64,000 bases of DNA from Tenacibaculum larymnensis (GCF_028829235.1 NZ_JAIWJY010000010.1:1-64000); one strand, 5' to 3'; counted from the first letter of the stretch, positions 28,583 to 36,666 are shown. A program made the numbers and translations. Notes: generated by a model not told the origin, from the letters alone.

Positions 28583-28623
28583 AAAAAGAAAGAGTAAACC
28601 TTTTTGGTTTACTCTTTCTTTTT
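28583..28623. terminator. Bidirectional intrinsic terminator, 18-bp perfect stem
   Basis: Arms at 28583-28600 and 28606-28623 (core AAGAGTAAACC) with a T5 loop, between convergent hdc and the methyltransferase gene. Confidence 0.9.
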
Positions 28624-29263
28624 AAATAACTCTACTAATAGTTAATCCGTCTCGTATGGGTAGTAATACTGTTTCTAAGCGACTATCTTCATTTAAAAGT
28701 CTATTATACTCTAAAAGAATTTTAGTATCTGTATCTTTAGGGTCTAGTTCTTCAACAACTTTTCCACTCCATAAGACATTGTCAGATAAAATTACTCCTC
28801 CTTTATTCATTTTTTCAATAATTAGATGAAAATAATTTACATAATTAGACTTGTCAGCATCTATAAATACTAAATCAAATTTAGAATCGATAGTGGGAAT
28901 AATATCTATAGCATTACCAACATATTGTGTTATTTGGTCTTTGTAATCAGATTTTTGAAAGTACTTATATTGAAGTTCTTCCAATTCTTCATTTTTATCA
29001 ATTGTATAAAGTTTTCCTTCTTTAGATAACCCTTCAGCTAAACATAAAGCAGAATACCCAGTGTAAGTACCAATTTCTAAAATTGATTTGGGCTGAATTA
29101 ATTTTGAAATCATAGATAAAACCCTTCCTTGAAAAGCTCCACTTAACATACGAGGGTTTAAAACCTTTTGCCAAGTCTCTCTACCTAATTCTTGTAGTAT
29201 TTTTGGTTCAGCTTGAGAATGTTTAACAACATAATTATCTAATTCTTCAGGTAAAAAATGCAT
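28622..29263 (-). CDS. Class I SAM-dependent O-methyltransferase (caffeoyl-CoA type)
   Basis: 213 residues. The fold of the catechol/caffeoyl-CoA O-methyltransferase family is evident: SILEIGTYTGYSALCLAEGL (SAM motif I), KLYTIDKNEE (motif II), FDLVFIDADKSNYVNYF (metal-binding Asp) and GGVILSDNVLWSG (second metal-ligand Asp-Asn). A divalent-metal-dependent methyl transfer to an aromatic hydroxyl is expected; the natural substrate in Flavobacteria is not known to me. The gene is transcribed alone from a TAATTTTG box at 29290-29283. Confidence 0.9.
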   Translation of the reverse strand: MHFLPEELDNYVVKHSQAEPKILQELGRETWQKVLNPRMLSGAFQGRVLSMISKLIQPKSILEIGTYTGYSALCLAEGLSKEGKLYTIDKNEELEELQYKYFQKSDYKDQITQYVGNAIDIIPTIDSKFDLVFIDADKSNYVNYFHLIIEKMNKGGVILSDNVLWSGKVVEELDPKDTDTKILLEYNRLLNEDSRLETVLLPIRDGLTISRVI

Positions 29264-29282
29264 GTGGGTTGTTTTTAATGGG

Positions 29283-29290
29283 CAAAATTA
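29283..29290 (-). promoter_or_regulatory. -7 box of the O-methyltransferase promoter
   Basis: TAATTTTG on the minus strand fits TAnnTTTG and lies 19 bp before the ATG, giving a leader of about 14 nt. Confidence 0.6.
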
Positions 29291-29293
29291 AAA

Positions 29294-29326
29294 AAACGGA
29301 ATTTATTGCTATAATAAATTCCGTTT
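29294..29326 (-). terminator. Terminator of the sigma/anti-sigma operon
   Basis: A perfect 14-bp stem AAACGGAATTTATT/AATAAATTCCGTTT with a 5-nt loop. On the minus strand it is followed by a T-run. It closes the unit 31631-29376. Confidence 0.85.
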
Positions 29327-29375
29327 CAATCTAACAAAAAATCAAAAAATGGTTTTTAAAAAAAACCAAAATTGT

Positions 29376-29636
29376 TTAATTAAGTTTACTTAATTGTTCT
29401 TTTAATTCCTGCTTGTCTTTGCTTGACAAGCAAGCTTTATCTTTATTACAGTTATTAGTTTTTACTTTCAAAATTTGTGACATCTTCTTGTTTTGTTTAG
29501 AGTATAAAGCACATACTTTACACACAAACAAATGCCAATTAAGTTGTAATTTTTCATATACTGAGGCTTCTCCATATTGACTTTTATCGCAAATGGTTGT
29601 GGCTTCATCACATGTAATTTTAAAAAATTTAAACAT
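29376..29636 (-). CDS. Small zinc-binding anti-sigma factor candidate (ZAS/zf-HC2 type)
   Basis: 86 residues, no membrane helix. The N-terminal half fits the zinc anti-sigma pattern: Cys-Asp-Glu-Ala-Thr near residue 9, a helix with Glu-Lys-Leu-Gln-Leu, then His-x3-Cys-x2-Cys (HLFVCKVC). The C-terminal half is Lys-rich with two more Cys and a terminal helix. It follows the ECF-type sigma gene by 7 bp, the normal place for the cognate anti-sigma factor. Lacking a membrane segment, it would act as a soluble, perhaps redox- or zinc-responsive, inhibitor (inference). Confidence 0.75.
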   Translation of the reverse strand: MFKFFKITCDEATTICDKSQYGEASVYEKLQLNWHLFVCKVCALYSKQNKKMSQILKVKTNNCNKDKACLSSKDKQELKEQLSKLN

Positions 29637-29643
29637 TGTATTT

Positions 29644-30216
29644 TTACTTATTAAACCAATTTTTTTCCATACAGCCTCTTAATTGTGTTCTAGCTCTATG
29701 AATGATAACCCATAGGTTTGACGGAGAAATATTTAGCTCCTTACAAATATCTTCAGTTTCAAACTGTTGTATGGTTTTCATTTTAAAAACCATAGCATAT
29801 TTTTCAGGAAGGTTATCAATACATTTATCTAATTGATCTTTTAATTCTTCATTTTCAATATCCTTATCAGCATCATTACCCCAAGTTTGTGGTACTCGTT
29901 CTTCAATCCAACTTCCCTCATTTTCACCACTATCATAAAAACTCATTCTAACTTCAGCTTGTCCCTTTTTTGAGTTTATTTTTCGATAGTAATCTATTAT
30001 TTTTCTTTTTAAAATTGAAACTAACCATGTTCGTTCAGTAGATTTTCCTTCAAAATTTTTTGCAGACTTTAAACCTGCAAAAAAAGTTTCTTGTACTAAA
30101 TCTTTAGCAATATTAGAGTTATTTACACGTACAACAGCATAATTAAACAGGTAATCAGCATAATTGTCTACCCATTTATCAGGAGATAAAGTATTTGATG
30201 GATTTGTTAGATTCAT
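29644..30216 (-). CDS. RNA polymerase sigma-70 family factor (ECF type)
   Basis: 190 residues with sigma region 2 (about 20-90, ADYLFNYAVVRVNNSNIAKDLVQETFFAGLKS; RTWLVSILKRKIIDYYRK) and region 4 (about 130-185, LPEKYAMVFKMKTIQQFETEDICKELNIS). The linker is longer and more acidic than in most ECF factors (GENEGSWIEERVPQTWGND). It is third of four genes on one transcript, 15 bp after a beta-propeller protein and 7 bp before its anti-sigma candidate. Confidence 0.92.
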   Translation of the reverse strand: MNLTNPSNTLSPDKWVDNYADYLFNYAVVRVNNSNIAKDLVQETFFAGLKSAKNFEGKSTERTWLVSILKRKIIDYYRKINSKKGQAEVRMSFYDSGENEGSWIEERVPQTWGNDADKDIENEELKDQLDKCIDNLPEKYAMVFKMKTIQQFETEDICKELNISPSNLWVIIHRARTQLRGCMEKNWFNK

Positions 30217-30231
30217 TAAATCAAAGATAAG

Positions 30232-31152
30232 TTATTTTTTGGGGAAATAAGTAACGTAAATTCTACTTAGTCCATTGGGGGCGTTTTTAATAAAATCAAT
30301 TATTTCTTCAAAGTTTTTCTTTTCATTTAATTTATTAGTGATAGCACTTTTGCTAGTTGTATAGTAAATTTTATTATTTGTAAAATCTACAAAAGGACAA
30401 TAATCCAGTTTTTTTGAATTGAGGTTAATTAAGTGTTTAGCAGGCAACCATTCGTTATTATTTCCTTTTTTACTTAAGTATAAATCACCTCTACCTAAAT
30501 CGTCTTTTCTTCCGTAAGAAGTAAAAATTATAAAGCTTTCATCTGGAGCGACGAAGGCATTAAACTCATATTTATCAGAGTTTACTCCATAGCCAAGAGA
30601 AACAGGCGCAGTATATTTTCCATCTACAAGCCTACTTACATAAATATCTTCTTTGCCTTTAGAATTTTCATACTCTGCTGTGAAGAATAAATCACCTTTT
30701 TCTGTTACTGAAGGGTAAAACTCATTGGCAGAAGTATTAATTATTGGGCCAACACTTATAGGTTTAGACCAATTATCAGAGAAAGATTTTCGTGTTACAT
30801 ACCAAATATCCATATCTTTTTTTACCTCTCCTGAATCATTGTTCTTTCTATTAGAAGCAAAAAAAAGTTTTAATCCGTCAGGAGATAAAAATGGTTCTAA
30901 GTCCTTGTATTGTCCGGAAAAACTAACCACCTCGGGTTTTTTCCATTCTCCATTTACTTTTTTTGAATAGGCTATAAAAGAGTATTCTTTTAAATAACTT
31001 TCAACAGTAAAATAAAATTCATTTTGGTTTTTATTCATCGAAAAATCCCTGATATTAGGTAGTCCATTAAATAATTCAGGAAGGAATAATTCAGGTTTTT
31101 GTGCAAAACCAAAACAGGAAATAAATAAAAAAAGAAATCCAATTTTTTTCAT
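30232..31152 (-). CDS. Exported PD40/TolB-like beta-propeller protein
   Basis: 306 residues. A signal peptide (MKKIGFLFLFISCFGFAQ) is followed by PD40-type repeats such as KDLEPFLSPDGLKLFFASNRK, NEFYPSVTEKGDLFFTAEY, YEFNAFVAPDESFIIFTSYG and DYCPFVDFTNNKIYYTTSK. A periplasmic or outer-membrane-associated propeller of about five to six blades is expected, with binding rather than catalysis likely. It sits between an NTF2-like protein (5 bp upstream) and the sigma factor (15 bp downstream). It could be a periplasmic sensor for the sigma system, but that is inference from position. Confidence 0.82.
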   Translation of the reverse strand: MKKIGFLFLFISCFGFAQKPELFLPELFNGLPNIRDFSMNKNQNEFYFTVESYLKEYSFIAYSKKVNGEWKKPEVVSFSGQYKDLEPFLSPDGLKLFFASNRKNNDSGEVKKDMDIWYVTRKSFSDNWSKPISVGPIINTSANEFYPSVTEKGDLFFTAEYENSKGKEDIYVSRLVDGKYTAPVSLGYGVNSDKYEFNAFVAPDESFIIFTSYGRKDDLGRGDLYLSKKGNNNEWLPAKHLINLNSKKLDYCPFVDFTNNKIYYTTSKSAITNKLNEKKNFEEIIDFIKNAPNGLSRIYVTYFPKK

Positions 31153-31157
31153 AAAGA

Positions 31158-31631
31158 TTACTGCTTAAGAGCTTCACAATTATCTTTACGTCTCATATCA
31201 ACTAAGTATATGATTTCCCATTTTCCATTATTATTGAAAAGCTGAAAAGAATTTGCTCCACAATGACTAAACTTATCGTTTAAATAAAACTCATAAGGTG
31301 TCCAAACAGAAGCTAAATTACCATCTACTTTAATATCCCATGATAATAATTTTTCTAAATAAGTATGTTCAGGTTTTTTATTAGCAATATTAGTAAGTAG
31401 TTTGGCTTTACTTTCGGTAACTAAAACTTTTTTGCCTTCTTTATTTGTAAAAGTAGTTTGAATGTTAATTGTAGAATTAAGAGTAGAACTTACTAATGTA
31501 CTGTCACCTTTATGTAATCCTTCAAAAAAGGTTTCAATAGTATTTTTAATGGCTTTTTTTTCTGAGTTTTCTTGTGCACTTACCATAGTTGTAAGAACAA
31601 AAACGATTAGTAAAGTAAAAATCTTTTGCAT
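31158..31631 (-). CDS. Exported NTF2-like/SnoaL-type domain protein
   Basis: 157 residues with a signal peptide (MQKIFTLLIVFVLTTMVSAQ). The rest fits the NTF2-like cone fold: an initial helix AIKNTIETFFEGLHKGDSTLV, then KAKLLTNIANKK and strands ending FQLFNNNGKWEIIYLVDMRR. Proteins of this type often annotate as nuclear transport factor 2 family or putative lumazine-binding. No catalytic residues can be assigned. It is first in the four-gene unit that ends with sigma and anti-sigma genes. Confidence 0.8.
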   Translation of the reverse strand: MQKIFTLLIVFVLTTMVSAQENSEKKAIKNTIETFFEGLHKGDSTLVSSTLNSTINIQTTFTNKEGKKVLVTESKAKLLTNIANKKPEHTYLEKLLSWDIKVDGNLASVWTPYEFYLNDKFSHCGANSFQLFNNNGKWEIIYLVDMRRKDNCEALKQ

Positions 31632-31797
31632 GTTAGTTTAGTTTAGCTAGGTAAAACTATAAAAAAAATAAACGGATAAAGTTTAATTAACAGAAGATTA
31701 ACGAGGTTAAAAAAGTAAAAAACGAAAGGCTTAAAGGTTTATAATAAATAAAACCACTGAATAATTATGTATTTTTACAATCCATAAAACAAAAGAA

Positions 31798-32616
31798 ATG
31801 TCAGTAGCAAAAAAACAATATAAAAGAATTACCACTAAATCTCTTGTTGAAATGAAAGCAAATGGAGAGAAAATCTCAATGCTTACAGCTTATGACTATA
31901 CCATGGCAAAAATTGTTGATGGTGCAGGAATAGATGTAATTTTAGTGGGAGATTCAGCATCAAATGTAATGGCGGGTCATGAAACTACATTACCTATTAC
32001 ATTAGACCAAATGATTTATCATGCAAGTTCTGTAGTAAGAGGAATTGATCGTTGCTTAGTAGTGGTTGATTTACCTTTTGGTAGTTATCAATCAGACCCT
32101 AAAGAAGCATTACGCTCAGCTATTCGAATCATGAAAGAAAGTGGAGCGCACTCAATAAAATTAGAAGGAGGTAAAGAGATAAAAGACTCTATCAAACGAA
32201 TTTTAAATGCAGGTATCCCTGTGATGGGACATTTAGGATTAACACCTCAATCCATTTATAAGTTCGGAACTTACACAGTAAGAGCAAAAGAGGAAGAAGA
32301 AGCAGAAAAGTTAATGAAAGATGCTTTAATGTTAGAAAAACTAGGATGCTTTGCCATTGTATTAGAAAAAGTTCCAGCGAAGTTAGCACAAAAAGTTGCT
32401 GAAGCTTTAACGATTCCAGTTATAGGAATTGGAGCAGGAGCAGGTGTAGATGGACAAGTATTGGTAACTCACGATATGTTAGGAATGACGCATGAGTTCA
32501 ACCCTCGTTTTTTACGTAGGTACTTAGATTTATATACTGGAATGACAAATGCATTTGAACAGTATATTGCTGATGTAAAAAGTCAAGACTTTCCAAACGA
32601 AGAAGAACAATATTAA
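31798..32616 (+). CDS. panB: 3-methyl-2-oxobutanoate hydroxymethyltransferase
   Basis: Transfers hydroxymethyl from methylene-tetrahydrofolate to 2-oxoisovalerate, giving ketopantoate for pantothenate and CoA synthesis. The 272-residue length is typical. Conserved segments include [61 protein letters not shown] and [16 protein letters not shown]. panC and panD are not adjacent. The stop codon is only 2 bp before the left inverted repeat of the four-helix-bundle cassette. Confidence 0.97.
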   Translation: MSVAKKQYKRITTKSLVEMKANGEKISMLTAYDYTMAKIVDGAGIDVILVGDSASNVMAGHETTLPITLDQMIYHASSVVRGIDRCLVVVDLPFGSYQSDPKEALRSAIRIMKESGAHSIKLEGGKEIKDSIKRILNAGIPVMGHLGLTPQSIYKFGTYTVRAKEEEEAEKLMKDALMLEKLGCFAIVLEKVPAKLAQKVAEALTIPVIGIGAGAGVDGQVLVTHDMLGMTHEFNPRFLRRYLDLYTGMTNAFEQYIADVKSQDFPNEEEQY

Positions 32617-32618
32617 TT

Positions 32619-33059
32619 TAGATTTTTAGATAGTTGGATTATTCGATTTCTAGAAGTTAAGAGATGCATAGATATAAGGATTTTAAATTTTGGCAAGTGA
32701 GTAGATCTTTTTGCAAAGACATTTATTTACTCACATCAAAATTTCCTGAAGATGAAAAGTACGGATTAGTTTCTCAATTGAGAAGAGCTTCAGTATCTAT
32801 TCCTTCAAATATAGCTGAAGGTTGCTCAAGAACATCCAATAAAGATTTTGCTAGGTTTCTGGTAATTGCATTAGGCTCATGCTATGAGGTTGAAACTCAA
32901 TTATTACTTAGTTATGATTTGGGTTTTATCTCTAAAACTGATTTAGAAAATTATACAGAAACTTTAATGAGTGTAGTGAAAATAATGTCTAAATTCAATT
33001 CCACATTAAGCTAAATATAACTATCAAAAATTCTAAATATCCAACCATCTAATAATCTA
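32619..33059 (+). mobile_element. Four-helix-bundle gene cassette framed by 21-bp imperfect inverted repeats
   Basis: The left arm (32619-32639) and the reverse complement of the right arm (33039-33059) agree at 19 of 21 positions; the shared core reads TTAGAT-A/G-GTTGGAT. Between them lies one gene of the 23S-rRNA-intervening-sequence protein family. The element fills almost the whole space between the panB stop and the next gene's ATG. The layout resembles an IVS that has settled between genes. Mobility is inferred, not shown. Confidence 0.55.
32664..33014 (+). CDS. Four helix bundle protein (23S rRNA IVS / S23 family)
   Basis: 116 residues, typical for the family. The signature segments are clear: DFKFWQVSRSFCKDIYLLT, YGLVSQLRRASVSIPSNIAEG, SRTSNKDFARFLVIALGSCYEVETQLLLS and a final helix. 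Relatives are encoded in intervening sequences of 23S rRNA and resemble the Avd protein of diversity-generating retroelements; a basic helix bundle that binds nucleic acid is the usual view. Here it is not in an rRNA gene, and no reverse transcriptase or variable target gene lies nearby. It is framed by inverted repeats. Confidence 0.92.
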   Translation: MHRYKDFKFWQVSRSFCKDIYLLTSKFPEDEKYGLVSQLRRASVSIPSNIAEGCSRTSNKDFARFLVIALGSCYEVETQLLLSYDLGFISKTDLENYTETLMSVVKIMSKFNSTLS

Positions 33060-33064
33060 TTTTA

Positions 33065-34015
33065 ATGAAAATACTTCATTTAGATACGAATCATCCTCTT
33101 TTAATGAACCAACTAAAGAGTTTAGGTTTTGAAAATTATGAGGACTATACTTCTTCAAAATCAGAAATTGAAGATAAAATTCACGAGTATGACGGAATTG
33201 TTATTCGTAGTCGATTTACTATAGATAAACAATTTTTAGATAAAGCAGCAAACCTTAAGTTTATAGGGCGAGTAGGAGCTGGTTTAGAAAATATTGATTG
33301 TGATTATGCTGAAAAGAAAGGAGTACGTTTAATATCAGCACCAGAGGGAAATCGAAATGCAGTCGGAGAACATACATTAGGAATGCTACTTTCTTTATTT
33401 AATAAGCTTAATAAAGCAGATAAAGAAGTACGAGAAGGTAAATGGTTACGAGAAGAAAACAGAGGAATAGAATTAGATGGGAAAACTGTTGGAATCATAG
33501 GTTATGGGAATATGGGGAAAGCCTTTGCTAAAAAACTTAGAGGCTTTGATGTAGAAGTAATCTGTTACGATATTAAACCAAATGTAGGTAATGAAAATGC
33601 TCAACAAGTTTCTTTAAATGAGCTTCAAAAAAGGGTTGATGTTTTAAGTTTACATACCCCACAAACAGAACTTACCATGAAAATGGTAAATTCAGAATTT
33701 ATCAATAATTTTTCTAAACCTTTTTGGTTGTTAAATACAGCCAGAGGAAAATCAGTAGTGACAAAAGATTTAGTATTAGCCTTACAATCAGAGAAAGTTT
33801 TAGGAGCAGGTTTAGATGTATTGGAGTATGAGAAAAAATCGTTCGAAAACCTATTTACTAATCAAAAAATGCCTGAGGCATTTCAGTATTTAATAAATGC
33901 AGAAAATGTATTGCTTTCTCCACACGTTGCTGGTTGGACCGTAGAAAGTAAAGAAAAGCTAGCGCAAACTATTGTAGATAAAATCAAAGAAAACTATCGC
34001 ATTGAGAAATTTTAA
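33065..34015 (+). CDS. D-2-hydroxyacid dehydrogenase family protein (SerA-like)
   Basis: 316 residues. It has the NAD-binding motif GIIGYGNMG (about 140-148), the substrate-binding Arg in LLNTARGKSVV and the catalytic His in LLSPHVAGWTVES. The N-terminal substrate domain contains RSRFTIDKQFLDKAANLKFIGRVGAGLENID. It lacks the ACT domain of long phosphoglycerate dehydrogenases. The substrate may be 3-phosphoglycerate or another 2-hydroxyacid; sequence alone does not decide. Original co-transcription with panB, before insertion of the cassette, is possible. Confidence 0.88.
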   Translation: MKILHLDTNHPLLMNQLKSLGFENYEDYTSSKSEIEDKIHEYDGIVIRSRFTIDKQFLDKAANLKFIGRVGAGLENIDCDYAEKKGVRLISAPEGNRNAVGEHTLGMLLSLFNKLNKADKEVREGKWLREENRGIELDGKTVGIIGYGNMGKAFAKKLRGFDVEVICYDIKPNVGNENAQQVSLNELQKRVDVLSLHTPQTELTMKMVNSEFINNFSKPFWLLNTARGKSVVTKDLVLALQSEKVLGAGLDVLEYEKKSFENLFTNQKMPEAFQYLINAENVLLSPHVAGWTVESKEKLAQTIVDKIKENYRIEKF

Positions 34016-34123
34016 AAAAGAGAATAAGAACTTAATGTTTTTATAAGTTATAATAGCTAAAGGTTTTTAATACTCGATTATCGAGAAAAATTTTGCTAAC
34101 TTGATGCTTCAAATTCATGTTAC

Positions 34124-34582
34124 ATGAAATATGAAGCATCATCAATAAAAGAATACATTTCTCAAGTTCCTGAAGAACGCCAAGAAATTTTACAAAAGCT
34201 TAGTAAGCTTATTAAGGAAAACTTACCAGAAGGATTTGAAGAAGGAATCAATTATAATATGATTGGGTATTATGTTCCACATTCAAAATATCCTGAAGGT
34301 TATCATTGCAATCCTAAATTACCACTTCCTTTTATAAATTTAGCCTCACAAAAAAACTCAATCAACTTATATCATAGCGGGATTTATGCTAAAAAAGAGT
34401 TACACGATTGGTTTGTATCTGAATATCCTAAATATTCAAAAAGAAAACTAGATATGGGGAAGAGCTGTATTCGTTTTAAAAAGTTAGATGATATTCCGTA
34501 TGAATTAATTACTGAATTATGTACAAAAATGACTGTAGATGAATGGATTTCTATTTATGAATCAGTCGTAAAAAAGAAATAA
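34124..34582 (+). CDS. DUF1801-type protein
   Basis: 152 residues in the YdhG/DUF1801 family, small cytoplasmic alpha/beta proteins related to the frataxin-like fold. Recognisable pieces are KEYISQVPEERQEILQKL near the start and FINLASQKNSINLYHSGI, GKSCIRFKKLDDIPYELI later. The function of the family is not established. It ends 1 bp before the VOC protein gene, so both are translated from one transcript. Confidence 0.82.
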   Translation: MKYEASSIKEYISQVPEERQEILQKLSKLIKENLPEGFEEGINYNMIGYYVPHSKYPEGYHCNPKLPLPFINLASQKNSINLYHSGIYAKKELHDWFVSEYPKYSKRKLDMGKSCIRFKKLDDIPYELITELCTKMTVDEWISIYESVVKKK

Positions 34583-34583
34583 A

Positions 34584-34976
34584 ATGAAGAAAAAAGGTAA
34601 AGTACTAGGAATAGGAGGTGTTTTTTTTAAAACAGAAGATCCAAAAGCAACAAAAGAATGGTATAAAAATAACCTAGGTTTTAATACAGATGATTGGGGT
34701 TGTACCTTTTGGTGGAAAGATAATGAAGGAAAAAAAGCGTCTACCCAATGGAGTCCGTTTGCAGAAGATACTAACTATTTTGAACCGTCTAAAAAAGACT
34801 TTATGTTTAACTATCGAGTAGAAAATTTAGAAGAATTGTTGGAAGAGTTAAAAGAAAGTGGTGTTACGGTTATGGACAAAGTAGAAGAGTACGATTATGG
34901 AAAGTTTGGATGGATTGTAGATTTAGACGGAAATAAAATTGAGTTATGGGAGCCAAAAGACGAAGCTTTTTTATAA
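34584..34976 (+). CDS. VOC-family (glyoxalase-fold) protein
   Basis: 130 residues with two beta-alpha-beta-beta-beta modules: GIGGVFFKTEDPKATKEWYKNNLGF in the first and MFNYRVENLEELLEELKESGV with IVDLDGNKIELWEP in the second. The C-terminal Glu in ELWEP is a usual metal ligand, while a His at the first ligand position is not obvious. Enzyme or binding role unknown. It follows the DUF1801 gene immediately. Confidence 0.85.
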   Translation: MKKKGKVLGIGGVFFKTEDPKATKEWYKNNLGFNTDDWGCTFWWKDNEGKKASTQWSPFAEDTNYFEPSKKDFMFNYRVENLEELLEELKESGVTVMDKVEEYDYGKFGWIVDLDGNKIELWEPKDEAFL

Positions 34977-35010
34977 ATTTAGCACCGTCTAATAAATAAA
35001 AAATAAAAAA

Positions 35011-35280
35011 ATGAATGTAATTGATGAAAATGGGAATACTGTTCCTAATCAAGAAAGTAAACGTGTATTAGCAGGTATTTTAGCAATTTTAATAGGTTCG
35101 ATAGGAATACACAAGTTTATTTTAGGTTATACAAAAGAAGGAATCATACAAATTGTAGCTACTTTTATAACTTGTGGATTAGCAGGAATTATTCCTTTTA
35201 TTGAAGGAATCATCTATTTAACAAAATCTGACGAAGAGTTTATTGAAACTTATCAAGTAAATCAAAAAGGTTGGTTCTAA
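35011..35280 (+). CDS. TM2 domain membrane protein
   Basis: 89 residues. The TM2 pattern is visible: a basic residue pair before helix 1 (KRVLAGILAILIGSIGIHKFILGYTKEG) and a second helix (IIQIVATFITCGLAGIIPFIEGI) with an acidic residue. Proteins of this family are small two-helix membrane proteins of unknown function. It may be co-transcribed with the following helical protein gene (24 bp gap). Confidence 0.88.
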   Translation: MNVIDENGNTVPNQESKRVLAGILAILIGSIGIHKFILGYTKEGIIQIVATFITCGLAGIIPFIEGIIYLTKSDEEFIETYQVNQKGWF

Positions 35281-35304
35281 ACATTCTTTTTTAATACTTA
35301 CACT

Positions 35305-35667
35305 ATGTCTAACGATAGAAACTCAAAGGATAACTTAGATAAAGCTAAAGAAGTTATGGATAACATAACAGAGAAAGCTAGTGAGTTGGCTGGAGAAACA
35401 AGTGAACACTTGGTAGATATAGTTGAAGATGTAAAAGAAAAAGTTGAAGAAATTATTTCCGACGAATCAATTCAAAAAGGTAAGGAAAAGGCGAACAAAT
35501 TAACTAACGAAGCTAAAGAAGTATTAGAAAAGATAACTGAAAAAGCTTCAGAAGTTGCAGGAGAAGCTGGTGAACATATAGCCGATTTTGCAGAAGATGC
35601 TAACGAAGAATTTCAAGAGACTAAAACCAAAACAAAAAGTTTTTTTCAAAGACTCTTTGGAAAATAA
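35305..35667 (+). CDS. Repetitive amphipathic-helix protein (YtxH/LEA-like)
   Basis: 120 residues, highly charged, no signal peptide or membrane helix. It consists of two similar units: AKEVMDNITEKASELAGETS...EHLVDIVEDVKEKVEEI (about 14-50) and AKEVLEKITEKASEVAGEAG...EHIADFAEDANEEFQET (about 69-110). Long amphipathic helices with Lys-Ala-Glu bias recall YtxH or LEA-type stress proteins. A role in membrane or stress protection is possible; there is no firm assignment. Confidence 0.75.
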   Translation: MSNDRNSKDNLDKAKEVMDNITEKASELAGETSEHLVDIVEDVKEKVEEIISDESIQKGKEKANKLTNEAKEVLEKITEKASEVAGEAGEHIADFAEDANEEFQETKTKTKSFFQRLFGK

Positions 35668-35676
35668 AGATAAAAG

Positions 35677-35700
35677 AAAAGCGCCAGTCGGCGCTTTTTT
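35677..35700. terminator. Bidirectional intrinsic terminator
   Basis: AAAAGCGCC, AGTC loop, GGCGCTTTTTT: a strong GC stem between convergent genes. Confidence 0.92.
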
Positions 35701-36572
35701 TATGAAGCTATATTATTAGCTTTATTTGTTCTAACAACAGCTTGTTCGTTTTTCCAGTCAATCCATTTTTGACCTTTAATACGGCGCATAACATTATCTA
35801 TCGTACGCATAATAAAAACATTGTAAACGGCCTTTCCTAAATTTTTAGGATTACGAGCAATAGCACGTAAACTCATTGAAAAACCAGGAGTAACATAACG
35901 CATATAGTGCCAATAACCTTCAGGCATATACAAAACATTACCATGTTCAAGCTCAGCAACATGACCTTTTGCATTTTTTAGTGCAGGCCACTTTTCAAAA
36001 TCTGGGTCGTTAAAATCAATATCTTCACGAGTAATTAACGAATGCGGAATTTTATACAAGAATTTATTTTGTTTTTGGTCAAACAAAATACATTTCTTTT
36101 TTCCTTCAAAATGAAAGTGGAAAATATTGGCTAAATCAATATCATAATGCATAAATGTATATGAATCACGTCCACCAAAAAATAACATTGGTAATCCTTT
36201 CATTAAGCGCAAACCAAAGTCAGGAAAAGTAAAGTCTTTCTGTAATTGAGGAACTTCCTTTAAAATATTCCACAAGAAAATTCTGAACTTAGTAGGCTCA
36301 CGTTTTAGTAAATCTACATATTCACTCATTTTCATGGTTGCATGAGGCTCATTAAATCCATCTTTATAATCCACAGGTCTGTCATCATATAAAGGAACAG
36401 TTTTATCACCTGCTATTTCTTTCATATATTCTAAAGACCATTTAGAGTATGCTGGCCAATCCTCAATAAAACGCTCAATAACTACAGGCTTTTGAGGTTT
36501 GAAGTAATTTTTAATAAAGTCTTCTTTAGTAATGGTTTCTACTCTGTCTATTTGTTGCAACTGTAATCCCAT
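35700..36572 (-). CDS. Cupin/JmjC-like domain protein (cupin_8 family)
   Basis: 290 residues from the ATG at 36572. The iron-binding triad of 2-oxoglutarate dioxygenase-type cupins is visible: MHYDIDLAN (His-x-Asp), and EGYWHYMRYV with the distal His, plus KPVVIERFIEDWPAYSKW and RAIARNP. These proteins are often hydroxylases, but the substrate here is unknown. The frame extends to a TTG at 36596, but a TAACTTTG box (36601-36594, minus strand) places the start of transcription downstream of that codon, so the ATG is preferred. Confidence 0.85.
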   Translation of the reverse strand: MGLQLQQIDRVETITKEDFIKNYFKPQKPVVIERFIEDWPAYSKWSLEYMKEIAGDKTVPLYDDRPVDYKDGFNEPHATMKMSEYVDLLKREPTKFRIFLWNILKEVPQLQKDFTFPDFGLRLMKGLPMLFFGGRDSYTFMHYDIDLANIFHFHFEGKKKCILFDQKQNKFLYKIPHSLITREDIDFNDPDFEKWPALKNAKGHVAELEHGNVLYMPEGYWHYMRYVTPGFSMSLRAIARNPKNLGKAVYNVFIMRTIDNVMRRIKGQKWIDWKNEQAVVRTNKANNIAS

Positions 36573-36593
36573 ACATTCAATTTTTTCGAGAAG

Positions 36594-36601
36594 CAAAGTT
36601 A
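36594..36601 (-). promoter_or_regulatory. -7 box of the cupin-like gene promoter
   Basis: TAACTTTG on the minus strand. A 10-bp inverted repeat, TTTGAGTTAA (36622-36631) and TTAACTCAAA (36645-36654), lies directly upstream over the -33 region. It has no T-run on either strand and is therefore more likely an operator than a terminator. Confidence 0.6.
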
Positions 36602-36666
36602 AGAAAATGTTATGATGTTTTTTTGAGTTAACAGTGTTAAAAAATTAACTCAAACCTGAGTGGGTT

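Noticed and set aside
32664..33014. Diversity-generating retroelement suggested by the Avd-like four-helix protein
   Set aside because: No reverse transcriptase, template/variable repeat pair or C-type-lectin target was seen near it.
36573..36596. Upstream TTG start of the cupin-like gene
   Set aside because: The codon overlaps the predicted -7 promoter box, so it would not be in the mRNA. The ATG at 36572 gives the expected N-terminus.
36622..36654. Inverted repeat after the STN receptor gene as a terminator
   Set aside because: The stem TTTGAGTTAA/TTAACTCAAA is not followed by a T-run on either strand; an operator for the cupin-like gene is more likely.
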